This document shows, piece by piece, positions 1-6,378 of a stretch of DNA of 8,067 bases (positions are counted from its first letter, which is position 1; each line of letters starts with the position of its first letter). A program made the translations under genes and the position numbers. This stretch comes from Roseicyclus sp041163945 (GTDB taxonomy: Bacteria > Pseudomonadota > Alphaproteobacteria > Rhodobacterales > Rhodobacteraceae): positions 1-8,067 of the forward strand of contig JBEAQJ010000110.1 in assembly GCA_041163945.1 (NCBI GenBank), given 5' to 3'. Under the pieces are notes generated by a model. That model worked only from the letters and a program-made list of their open reading frames with translations, ran no database searches and was not told the DNA's origin.

Positions 1-76
1 TGGTGCCGATGAAGGGACTCGAACCCCCGACCCACGCATTACGAATGCGTTGCTCTACCAGCTGAGCTACATCGGC
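1..76 (-). tRNA. tRNA-Thr, anticodon CGU
   Basis: Read on the minus strand this folds as a complete 76-nt cloverleaf. The acceptor stem is GCCGATG/CATCGGC (70-76 with 5-11). The D arm is GCTC/GAGC. The anticodon stem ACGCA/TGCGT encloses loop TTCGTAA with anticodon CGT (41-43), which reads the Thr codon ACG. The T loop is TTCGAGT on a GGGGG/CCCTT stem whose outer two pairs are G-U. The discriminator base is A, and CCA is genome-encoded at 1-3, so the gene ends exactly at the window edge. It lies 47 bp downstream of hemY on the same strand and could be co-transcribed. A -10-like TTATGA (87-92) is placed plausibly for its own promoter, but no good -35 is seen. As an A37-bearing tRNA for an ANN codon it should be a substrate of the TsaD pathway encoded in this window (family knowledge). 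Confidence 0.97.
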
Positions 77-79
77 ACG

Positions 80-118
80 GGCGCGCTCATAACAAGGCGC
101 GCCGGGCTTTCCTAGCCC
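80..118 (-). other. Two stacked hairpins between hemY and tRNA-Thr
   Basis: The 47-bp gap holds two inverted repeats. One is a 5-bp stem GGGCT/AGCCC (104-108 with 114-118). The other is a 7-bp stem GGCGCGC/GCGCGCC (80-86 with 97-103) with a 10-nt loop. Neither is followed by a T run on the minus strand, so they are not classical intrinsic terminators. They could attenuate hemY transcription, guide 5' processing of the tRNA out of a longer transcript, or do nothing. The -10-like TTATGA for the tRNA sits in the loop of the second hairpin. Stems are seen directly; the role is inference. Confidence 0.35.
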
Positions 119-123
119 CAATT

Positions 124-1563
124 TCAGTTTCCGGTCGCTGCGGTGGGCGCGGCTTCGGTGTCGGGCCCGGGCGCGCGCTGGTCGTCCAGCGCGCCCACGA
201 TCAGCGGCAACATCTGCGACGGGCCGATCAGGGCCGCATCGCTTTGCGCCACCTCTTGCCAGCTGAGCCGATCGAAACTGCCGCAATGCGTGCAGACAGG
301 GCGCCATTCGGCATGCACATGGCCGCAGGATTCGCAGACCCATTGCATGCCGCGCGGCGCGGTGACGGCCCGCACAAGCCAAGCCCGCACCAGCCGATCC
401 TCGGCGCCCATGCCGCGCTCGATCGCGGCCATGATGGTCAGCGCCCGCGCTGTGGGTGCGGTTTGCGCCAGATCGCCCAGCGCCCGGCGGGCTGCAGGGA
501 AATCTTCGGCCGCGATCTGCAATTCGGCCTCCAGCATCTTGGCCTCAGCGTGCCCGGGATGCTTGTCGATCAGCGGGCGGAACCGCTTGAGCCGCTCGGC
601 CGGGGTTTCGCGCGGTGCGATCTCGGCAAAGGCCGCGGCCAGATCCGGATGCGGGTCGGTCGCCCAGGCGGTCTTCAGGATCTTGTCGGCCTGTTTCACC
701 TTGCCCTCGGCGATGGAAAGCCGTGCGGCCATGACGGCCGCGGGCACCAGCCCCGGGGCCAGCCGCTGCGCGGTTTCCGCATCGCGGGTCGCCTCGGCAA
801 TCTTGCCTTGGGCCATGGCATCGCGGGCATGGGCCAGCGCCAGAACCGCGTCGCGCCGCTTGTGCAGATCGCGCGGCAGATTGCCCGATTTCAGCGCCGC
901 TGCCAGTGTTGTGCGGGCGCCTGCCCAATCTTCGTGCTGGGCCTGTAGCTGCAACAGCGTGGTCTGCACCTCGGCGTTGCGGGGGCGGATTGCCATCGCC
1001 TTTTCGGCCAGCTTCATGGCGGTTTCGGTGTCGCCTGCCGCAAGCTTTTGCTTCATCAAGCCGCGCACCCCGACAAAGCGCGTGCGCTCATCGGCCACCA
1101 GCGCCTTGAACGTGGCGGTCGCCAATGCGGTGTCGCCCACCATTTCGGCGCCTTGCGCCACCACCAGCTTGGTCAGTTCCGGTCGGCCCAGATAGGTCTC
1201 GGCGCGTTCGGCCTTGCGGATCGCCAGACGGCCTTCGCCCGCGGCCAGCGCCATCATGCCTTCGGCCAGGGCCTCGTAGCCCTTGCGTTCCGCGCGGCGG
1301 TTGAAATAGCGCGTGATCGCGGTTTCGTCGCCGTTCAGAAAGCGCAAGCTTGCCACCAGCAGCCCCACCAGCCGGAACAACAGCCAGACCGCGATCAGCA
1401 AGCCCATCGCCGCAAAGATCGCCATCAGCGGGGTCAACACGAATTCGCGCCCCATCACGGTCAACAGCGCCACATCGTCCAGTTCCAGCAGGTAGCCCGT
1501 GCCCCATGTCAGGCCGGCGACCAGCGCGATGAAGATCAGAACCTTCAACAAGGACCACAACAT
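124..1563 (-). CDS. hemY: HemY-family TPR inner-membrane protein with C-terminal LapB-like zinc ribbon
   Basis: 479 aa, ATG start preceded by a clear Shine-Dalgarno AAGGGG (1571-1576) with 7-nt spacing; stop TGA. Two N-terminal membrane helices (about residues 4-26 and 41-70) match the HemY N-terminal domain, followed by the family-typical segment around YFNRRAERKGYEALAEG (86-102). Residues about 95-400 are helical TPR-like repeats. Residues 408-427 form WVCESC...VCTHC, with Cys410, 413, 424 and 427 spaced CX2C-X10-CX2C: a zinc ribbon/rubredoxin-like knuckle. The tail (441-479) is low-complexity and probably disordered. This is not the oxygen-dependent protoporphyrinogen oxidase also called HemY in Bacillus; the Gram-negative family is tied to late heme synthesis by operon position, and its biochemical role is unclear. 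E. coli HemY, as I recall, is about 400 aa and lacks this ribbon. It is the third gene after hemD and mic60, 13 bp behind mic60, so very likely co-transcribed. Family assignment is firm; function is not. Confidence 0.9.
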   Translation of the reverse strand: MLWSLLKVLIFIALVAGLTWGTGYLLELDDVALLTVMGREFVLTPLMAIFAAMGLLIAVWLLFRLVGLLVASLRFLNGDETAITRYFNRRAERKGYEALAEGMMALAAGEGRLAIRKAERAETYLGRPELTKLVVAQGAEMVGDTALATATFKALVADERTRFVGVRGLMKQKLAAGDTETAMKLAEKAMAIRPRNAEVQTTLLQLQAQHEDWAGARTTLAAALKSGNLPRDLHKRRDAVLALAHARDAMAQGKIAEATRDAETAQRLAPGLVPAAVMAARLSIAEGKVKQADKILKTAWATDPHPDLAAAFAEIAPRETPAERLKRFRPLIDKHPGHAEAKMLEAELQIAAEDFPAARRALGDLAQTAPTARALTIMAAIERGMGAEDRLVRAWLVRAVTAPRGMQWVCESCGHVHAEWRPVCTHCGSFDRLSWQEVAQSDAALIGPSQMLPLIVGALDDQRAPGPDTEAAPTAATGN

Positions 1564-1576
1564 GTCGCCACCCCTT

Positions 1577-2983
1577 TCAGTTGCTGGCCGCGCCCAGCGC
1601 GGCGGTCAGCGTGGCCAGGCCCGCCTCGGCGGCGGCACGGGCTTCGACCTGGGCCACCCAAGGGGCCAGAACGGCACGCGCCCCTTCGGGCAGCGCGCTG
1701 ATTTCGTCCAAGGCGGCTGTCAGATCACCCAAGCGCACCGCGGCCTCGACCCGGCTGAGCACCGCGTCGGGATCGTCGCCGGCGCGTGGTTCGATCGACC
1801 GCCCCCCGATCTGGCCCATGACAAAGGCCCCCAATCGTTGGCCGATGCTGTCGCCGGCGCTTTCGCGCAGTGCGACGGGCAATGCCGCACGGGCCAGTGG
1901 CGGAAAGCTCGATTGCAGCGCTGCCAGCGTGGCCACGCCGGTCTCGGCCACATCGGACAGCGGCTGGGGTGGGGGCGTGACCACGGCAATGCGGGCAAGC
2001 GGTTCGGCAAAGGGCTGGCCGGTGGCCAAGGCGGTCTGCAACTGGCCAACTGCGGCTTCGGCTGTGACAAGGGCGAGTGCCGCGGCGGCTTGCGCTTCGG
2101 CTTCGGCAATGGCGGCCTGTGCGGCGGCGGCTTCGGCGGCCGCGGTTTGGGCCGCAGCTTCCAGATCCAAGGCACGGGCCGCGGCGGCGGCGCGTTCGGC
2201 CTCCAGCTCCGCGGCCAAGGCTGCGGTTGCGGCTTCGGCGGCCGCCTGCATGGCCGCGGTGTCGGCATCGACATCGCCCGTCAGCACCGGACGGCTTTCC
2301 AGCGTCCCCAGCCGGGCCGATATCGTCGCGATCCCATCGGTTGCGCTTGTCAGTCCGGCCGACAGCCCGGCGATCTGATCCAGCACCGGCCCGAGGTCGA
2401 CGGGCTCTGCCGGCGGGGATGTTGGCGCGGATGCGGCCGACAGGGCTTGCGTCATGGCGTCGATCTGGGCTTGCAAAGGGGCCAGGGCGGCGGCGATGTC
2501 GGTCTGTTGCGCGTTTTCGGGGCCGCGTGACGGCAGCAAACCCATGTAGGCCGCGCCATAGCCGATGCCGGCCGCCACAAGCCCGCCCAGGATCATCGGC
2601 AAGAACGCGTTCGCCGCGGGTGCCGGGGGCGTCGCGGCGATGCTTGCGGCTGTCTGGGCCGGGGCCGGGGATCTTGCGGGTTCTGCCGCCGGGCCCGGTG
2701 CCGTGGGTTCGCCCTTGTCGGCGCTGTCTTCGGCGGCGGTGTCGCGCGCGTCGGGTTCGACCGCGGTGCCTGGGTCTTCGACAGGCTTGGGCGGTTCCAT
2801 GCCGATTTCGGGCGGGGGGGGCTCGGCCAAGGGGCCATCGGCGGCATGATCGGGCGAATCGCCCACAGCGTCGATTTCGGGTGGCAGCGCGGGGTCGATC
2901 GTGGGCACATCATCGCCGGACGGGGCGGTATCCCGGCGCCGATTGCGAGTGTTGCCTGAGCTTTTCGAGCTTGCGCGTGCCAC
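1577..2983 (-). CDS. Mitofilin/Mic60-like inner-membrane protein
   Basis: 468 aa. The start is GTG at 2983, supported by Shine-Dalgarno GAGGAA (2991-2996) with 7-nt spacing. Domain order: a basic then Pro/Glu/Asp-rich disordered N-terminal region (1-125); one membrane helix with a glycine-rich face, FLPMILGGLVAAGIGYGAAY (127-146); a periplasmic segment with predicted coiled coil, including an extremely Ala-rich stretch (about 241-316); then a C-terminal mitofilin-type domain (about 317-468) containing RSIEPRAGDDPDAVLSRVEA (395-414), LPEGARAVLAPWV and a final helical stretch. This matches alphaproteobacterial Mic60, the ancestor of the mitochondrial MICOS subunit that bends membranes at cristae junctions; the bacterial protein is linked to intracytoplasmic membrane shape (established knowledge). 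The gene lies between hemD and hemY, the usual alphaproteobacterial location. 'COG4223 family protein' is an equivalent label. The Ala-rich region makes the exact coiled-coil boundaries uncertain. Confidence 0.88.
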   Translation of the reverse strand: MARASSKSSGNTRNRRRDTAPSGDDVPTIDPALPPEIDAVGDSPDHAADGPLAEPPPPEIGMEPPKPVEDPGTAVEPDARDTAAEDSADKGEPTAPGPAAEPARSPAPAQTAASIAATPPAPAANAFLPMILGGLVAAGIGYGAAYMGLLPSRGPENAQQTDIAAALAPLQAQIDAMTQALSAASAPTSPPAEPVDLGPVLDQIAGLSAGLTSATDGIATISARLGTLESRPVLTGDVDADTAAMQAAAEAATAALAAELEAERAAAAARALDLEAAAQTAAAEAAAAQAAIAEAEAQAAAALALVTAEAAVGQLQTALATGQPFAEPLARIAVVTPPPQPLSDVAETGVATLAALQSSFPPLARAALPVALRESAGDSIGQRLGAFVMGQIGGRSIEPRAGDDPDAVLSRVEAAVRLGDLTAALDEISALPEGARAVLAPWVAQVEARAAAEAGLATLTAALGAASN

Positions 2984-2990
2984 GGATCCG

Positions 2991-2996
2991 TTCCTC
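2991..2996 (-). promoter_or_regulatory. Ribosome binding site deciding the GTG start of mic60
   Basis: On the minus strand GAGGAA lies 7 nt before GTG at 2983. No ATG alternative in frame gives a full N-terminus, so this site selects the GTG start. It sits in an 87-bp gap behind hemD (2984-3070). That gap has room for a separate promoter, but I see no convincing -35/-10 pair in it. Confidence 0.6.
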
Positions 2997-3070
2997 GACG
3001 ATACACCCTACTATGTCCAGCGCGCCTGACAGATGCGCCTTGGATAGCCTAGACCAGCCGTCCATGCCTC

Positions 3071-3796
3071 TCAAGTCGCGGAATGGTGCGAAATCACCGC
3101 AGCCACCGCGCGGATCATCGCCGGGCCATCCGGGTGATCTGCCACGACGGCCGTAGCAGCCAGATCGGCGGGCAGGGCGGCACGCACCGCCTCGCTCAAG
3201 GCCACCGCCGTCACCGGGGCGGCACCGGCCGCTTGCGCGAACAGTGCTGCGCTGCGGGGTGAGAACAACGGCACGATGATGGGGCCCGGATGGTCAAGCG
3301 CGGCCTGCAATTGCGCCGTGGCAGGGCGGGCGGCTTGATCATAGATGGCCAGTTCTTCGGCCTTGAGCCCCGCCGCGGTCAGCCTTTGGGCAACGGCGCC
3401 GCGGCTGTGGGTGCCGCACAGGTGCACCAGCCGCCCCATGGGCCTTGCCGCCAGGATCGCAGCCACCAGCGCATCGGCGTCACCATCGGCCGATCGCGCG
3501 GCAAGCCCGATGGCGCGCGCGGCTTCGGCGGTACGCGCGCCCACGCACCAGGCGGGCAGATCGCGGCGCGCGCTTTGCTTGGCAAAGACCGCGACCCCCG
3601 CAGCCGAGGTAAAGATCAGGCCGGCCGCCCCCGTCAAATCGGCGACCTCGCCCGTCGGGGCGATGTCCATCAGCGGGACGATTGCCACCGCCACCATGCC
3701 CAGTTCCGCGCGCAAGGCATCGGCAAAGCGTTCCGAGGCCTCTTGCGGGCGGGTCAGCACGATCAGCGGCGCGGGGGCTGTGGCATTGTCAGACAT
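3071..3796 (-). CDS. hemD: Uroporphyrinogen-III synthase
   Basis: 241 aa. It closes hydroxymethylbilane into uroporphyrinogen III, inverting ring D; the step is shared by heme, siroheme, cobalamin and bacteriochlorophyll synthesis, in the cytosol. The family is poorly conserved, but its marks appear in the right order: VLTRPQEASERFADAL (13-28), GLIFTSAAGVAVFA (59-72), CVGARTAEAARAIGL (84-98), LVHLCGTHSRGAVAQRL (123-139), AIYDQAAR (150-157), IVPLFSPRSAALFAQ (174-188), TAVALSEAVRAAL (196-208) and a final HPDGPAMIRAV. Length is normal. The frame stays open upstream to 4195 through tsaD; I chose ATG at 3796 because homology begins there and the upstream residues are the antisense of tsaD. No Shine-Dalgarno precedes this ATG, and the candidate promoter lies so close that the mRNA may be leaderless. 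hemC is not adjacent, which fits my memory that Rhodobacter keeps hemC beside hemE. Confidence 0.93.
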   Translation of the reverse strand: MSDNATAPAPLIVLTRPQEASERFADALRAELGMVAVAIVPLMDIAPTGEVADLTGAAGLIFTSAAGVAVFAKQSARRDLPAWCVGARTAEAARAIGLAARSADGDADALVAAILAARPMGRLVHLCGTHSRGAVAQRLTAAGLKAEELAIYDQAARPATAQLQAALDHPGPIIVPLFSPRSAALFAQAAGAAPVTAVALSEAVRAALPADLAATAVVADHPDGPAMIRAVAAVISHHSAT

Positions 3797-3804
3797 GGGG
3801 CTGA

Positions 3805-3833
3805 GTGTTACCTGCCAAGGCCAGCCCTGACAA
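3805..3833 (-). promoter_or_regulatory. Candidate hemD promoter
   Basis: Minus strand: -35 TTGTCA (3828-3833, one mismatch to TTGACA), 17-bp spacer, -10 TAACAC (3805-3810, a weak match). The expected start of transcription falls 6-9 nt after the -10, that is, at or within 1-2 nt of the hemD ATG. This would give a leaderless or near-leaderless mRNA and agrees with the missing Shine-Dalgarno. The -10 is poor, so this is a candidate only. Confidence 0.4.
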
Positions 3834-3842
3834 CGACGGCCC

Positions 3843-4928
3843 ATGCCCGCATCTTTGACCATTCTCGGCCTTGAAAGCAGCTGCGACGATACCGGCGCGG
3901 CGGTGCTGCGCGCGCGCCCGGGCGGCGGGGCAGACATCTTGTCGAATGTCGTGGCCAGCCAGACCGATCTGCACGCGGCTTTTGGCGGGGTGGTTCCGGA
4001 AATCGCCGCGCGCGCGCATGCCGAAAAGCTGGATCTGGTGGTCGAACAGGCCATGGCCCAGGCCGGGCTGTCGCTGCGCGATATCGATGCCATCGCGGTG
4101 ACCGCGGGGCCGGGTCTGATCGGGGGGGTGTTGTCGGGGGTCATGGCGGCCAAGGGCCTGTCGATGGGGCTGGGCCGGCCGCTTCTGGGCGTCAACCATC
4201 TGGCCGGCCATGCGCTGACCCCGGTTCTGACCGATGGCTTGGCGTTTCCCTACCTGATGTTGTTGGTGTCGGGGGGGCATTGCCAGTTTCTGCGCGTCGA
4301 TGGGCCGGCGGCGTTCCAGCGGCTCGGCGGCACCATCGATGACGCCCCGGGCGAAGCCTTTGACAAGATTGCCCGTTTGTTGGGCTTGCCGCAGCCCGGC
4401 GGCCCGGCGGTCGAACAGGCCGCGGCGCTGGGCGCGCCAACCCGGTTCGATCTGCCGCGCCCGCTTTTGGATCGGCCGGGGTGCGATCTGAGCTTTTCCG
4501 GCCTGAAAACCGCGGTGCTGCGCGCCCGTGACGATCTGATTGCCGACCGCGGTGGGATGACCGAACAAGATCGCGCCGATTTGTGTGCCGCATTTCAAGC
4601 CGCGGTCGCCGATGTTCTGGCGGTGAAAACGGCCCGCGCGCTGGCCGGGCAGGTGGGGTTGTCGGGTTTTGCGGTTGCCGGTGGCGTTGCGGCCAACCGC
4701 GTCTTGCGCGCGCGCCTGTCGGCGGTGGCGCAACAGGCGGGCCTGCGCTTTGTCGCGCCACCGATGGCGCTTTGCACCGACAATGCCGCGATGATCGCTT
4801 TTGCCGGGCTTTTGGCGTATCAGGCCGGGCGGATCGACGATCTGACATTGTCGGCCCGGCCCCGCTGGCCGCTGGACAGTGCGGCCGCCCCGCTGATCGG
4901 TTCCGGCAAGAAGGGCGCCAAGGCATGA
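3843..4928 (+). CDS. tsaD: tRNA N6-adenosine threonylcarbamoyltransferase
   Basis: 361 aa (family usually about 340-360). With TsaB and TsaE it transfers the threonylcarbamoyl group from threonylcarbamoyl-AMP to A37 of tRNAs that read ANN codons, giving t6A. Visible ASKHA/Kae1 marks: ILGLESSCDDTGAAVL (7-22); the metal-binding H-x3-H in NHLAGHAL (His119, His123); phosphate/nucleotide segment LLVSGGHCQFL (140-150); TIDDAPGEAFDK (164-175); LSFSGLKTAV (206-215); AVAGGVAANRVLR (277-289); and metal-binding Asp313 in CTDNAAMIA. All key residues are present. The ATG at 3843 has no clear Shine-Dalgarno but gives the normal N-terminus. It is divergent from hemD across 46 bp. Its TGA overlaps the gpsA ATG (ATGA, 4925-4928), indicating coupled translation. 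Confidence 0.97.
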   Translation: MPASLTILGLESSCDDTGAAVLRARPGGGADILSNVVASQTDLHAAFGGVVPEIAARAHAEKLDLVVEQAMAQAGLSLRDIDAIAVTAGPGLIGGVLSGVMAAKGLSMGLGRPLLGVNHLAGHALTPVLTDGLAFPYLMLLVSGGHCQFLRVDGPAAFQRLGGTIDDAPGEAFDKIARLLGLPQPGGPAVEQAAALGAPTRFDLPRPLLDRPGCDLSFSGLKTAVLRARDDLIADRGGMTEQDRADLCAAFQAAVADVLAVKTARALAGQVGLSGFAVAGGVAANRVLRARLSAVAQQAGLRFVAPPMALCTDNAAMIAFAGLLAYQAGRIDDLTLSARPRWPLDSAAAPLIGSGKKGAKA

Positions 4929-5869
4929 GCGGGCGCATCGACATCATCGGCGCGGGGGCCTTTGGCACGGCCCTGGCCATCATCTATGCCAAGGCGGGTC
5001 ATGGGGTGACCCTGTTCGCGCGCGATGGCGCCGACGCCATGGCGCGGGCCCGCGAAAACACACGGCGCTTGCCCGGGTTCGTCTTTCCCGCAGACTTGCG
5101 CGTGACCGCCGATCTGGCCGATCTGGGGGCCGACCTGGCGCTTTTGGCGCTGCCGACCCAAAGCCTTGGGGGTTTTCTGGCGCAAAACCCGCTGCGCGCC
5201 CGCAGCTTGGTGTCTTGCGCCAAGGGCATCGATCGGGAAACCGGCCTTGGCCCCAGCGCCCTGATTGCGCGCCACAGCGAGGCCATGGTGGCGCAGTTGA
5301 CCGGGCCGAGCTTTGCGGTCGATATCGCGGCGGGCCTGCCCACCGCCTTGACGCTGGCCTGCGCCGATGAGGCTGCGGGGCGCGCCCTGCAGGATCGGCT
5401 GTCCACCCCCATGCTGCGGCTTTATCGCAGCACCGATGTTTTGGGCGCCGAATTGGGCGGGGCGTTGAAGAACGTGGTGGCGATTGCCGCCGGCGCGGTG
5501 GTGGGGGCGGGCTACGGCGATTCGGCCCGCGCGGCGGTGATGACCCGGGGCTTGGCCGAAATGACCCGCCTTGCCGTGTCGCTGGGCGCGCAAGAGGCAA
5601 CGCTTCGCGGCTTGTCGGGCCTGGGCGATCTGATCTTGACCTGCGGATCCGAGAAATCACGCAATTTCCGCTATGGCATGGCGCTGGCGCGCGGCGAAAC
5701 CTTGGCCGCCGACATCACCGTCGAAGGGCTGCACACCGCGCGCGAAATCGCCGCGCGCCGCGATCTGGATACGCCCATTGCCGATGCGGTGGCGGCCCTG
5801 GCCGATGGCAAGGCCGATCTGGCCCGCCTTGCCGATGGCTTGCTGACCCGACCCCTGAAATCGGAATGA
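4925..5869 (+). CDS. gpsA: NAD(P)+-dependent glycerol-3-phosphate dehydrogenase
   Basis: 314 aa. It reduces dihydroxyacetone phosphate to sn-glycerol-3-phosphate, the backbone for phospholipid synthesis; cytosolic. The N-terminal Rossmann fold starts at residue 4 with IDIIGAGAFGTALA (GAGAFG at 9-14). Substrate and catalytic marks follow: CAKGI (Lys100), LTGPSFAVDIAAGLPTAL (125-142), ELGGALKNVVAIAAG (176-190, catalytic Lys182), RAAVMTRGLAEM (202-213) and LSGLGDLILTCGSEKSRN (230-247). It is slightly shorter than E. coli GpsA (about 340) but complete. AAGGG (4911-4915), inside the tsaD tail, sits 9 nt before the ATG and serves as ribosome binding site. It overlaps tsaD upstream and the EVE gene downstream by 4 bp each, so the three genes form one tight operon. 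Confidence 0.97.
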   Translation: MSGRIDIIGAGAFGTALAIIYAKAGHGVTLFARDGADAMARARENTRRLPGFVFPADLRVTADLADLGADLALLALPTQSLGGFLAQNPLRARSLVSCAKGIDRETGLGPSALIARHSEAMVAQLTGPSFAVDIAAGLPTALTLACADEAAGRALQDRLSTPMLRLYRSTDVLGAELGGALKNVVAIAAGAVVGAGYGDSARAAVMTRGLAEMTRLAVSLGAQEATLRGLSGLGDLILTCGSEKSRNFRYGMALARGETLAADITVEGLHTAREIAARRDLDTPIADAVAALADGKADLARLADGLLTRPLKSE

Positions 5870-6288
5870 TCGCGATGCGCCACTGGCTGTTCAAATCCGA
5901 ACCCGACACCTGGTCTTGGGACCAGCAGATGGCCAAGGGCGCGCAGGGCGAAGAATGGACCGGCGTGCGCAATTACCAGGCCCGCAATTTCATGCGCAGC
6001 ATGGCGGTGGGGGATCTGGGGTTTTTCTACCATTCCCAAAGCGACAAGGCCGTGGTGGGGATTGTCGCGATCATCGCCCCCGCCCATCCCGACAGCACGG
6101 CACCCGACGCCGGCTGGGATTGTGTCGACATCAAGGCGGTGCAAGCCCTGCCGCGACCGGTCAGCCTGGCCGAAATCAAGGCCCATCCCGAATTGTCCCA
6201 GATGGCGTTGGTCAAGAACCCGCGCTTGTCGGTTCAGCCCGTCACGGATGCTGAATGGGCGATCATCTGCGGCATGGGCGGGCTGTGA
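5866..6288 (+). CDS. EVE-domain protein (PUA-like fold)
   Basis: 140 aa, a single EVE domain. Marks: HWLFKSEPDTWSWDQQ (6-21), EWTGVRNYQARNFMRSM (30-46), DLGFFYHSQSDKAVVGIV (50-67), WDCVDIKAV (84-92) and LVKNPRLSVQPVT (115-127). EVE domains resemble YTH/PUA folds and have an aromatic pocket thought to bind modified bases in DNA or RNA; for stand-alone copies like this one the substrate is generally unknown. The start is uncertain between ATG 5866, which makes an ATGA overlap with gpsA, and ATG 5875, three codons later, which gives the more usual N-terminus MRHWLFKSEP. Ribosome binding sites are weak for both. It is the last gene of the tsaD-gpsA operon. I recall a YciI-family gene between gpsA and EVE in related genomes; none is here. 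No plus-strand terminator with a T run follows. Confidence 0.92.
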   Translation: MIAMRHWLFKSEPDTWSWDQQMAKGAQGEEWTGVRNYQARNFMRSMAVGDLGFFYHSQSDKAVVGIVAIIAPAHPDSTAPDAGWDCVDIKAVQALPRPVSLAEIKAHPELSQMALVKNPRLSVQPVTDAEWAIICGMGGL

Positions 6289-6344
6289 TCCGCGGGTCAC
6301 GTGGGGCGCAACCCGGCGCAGACGCGACCGGCGCATCGTCGCGC

Positions 6345-6378
6345 AAAAAAGGAGGGTCCTGACAGGTCAGGACCCTCC
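6345..6378 (-). terminator. Strong intrinsic terminator, minus strand, remote from ahcY
   Basis: A perfect 12-13-bp inverted repeat, GGAGGGTCCTGAC/GTCAGGACCCTCC (6351-6378), has an A6 tract at 6345-6350. On the minus strand this reads as a stem followed by TTTTTT, a textbook Rho-independent terminator. On the plus strand the stem is followed by ACCACCC with no T run, so it would stop the EVE operon poorly. ahcY already has its own terminator 140 nt closer, so this one is either a backup or ends a separate small transcript. Confidence 0.85.

Noticed and set aside
1499..2530. Long plus-strand ORF, Gly/Arg/Gln-rich, opposite mic60
   Set aside because: It is antisense to the Ala-rich part of mic60. 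The glycine-rich composition is the shadow of GCC/GCG/GCT codon repeats, there is no recognisable domain, and mic60 explains the strand.
2984..3070. Promoter for mic60 in the 87-bp gap after hemD
   Set aside because: No hexamer pair with 16-18-bp spacing is convincing; only a direct repeat of AGGCGC is seen, which does not fold.
2077..3156. 359-residue plus-strand Arg/Pro-rich ORF
   Set aside because: Composition is typical of an out-of-frame reading of high-GC DNA. It runs across the whole mic60 N-terminus, the intergenic gap and the hemD end without any domain signal.
3797..4195. N-terminal extension of the hemD frame across tsaD
   Set aside because: HemD homology begins just after ATG 3796. 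The extension is antisense to strongly conserved tsaD codons, and a normal-length HemD is obtained without it.
3789..4733. 314-residue minus-strand ORF opposite tsaD
   Set aside because: Gln/Arg/His-rich shadow of tsaD with no domain; tsaD itself is unmistakable.
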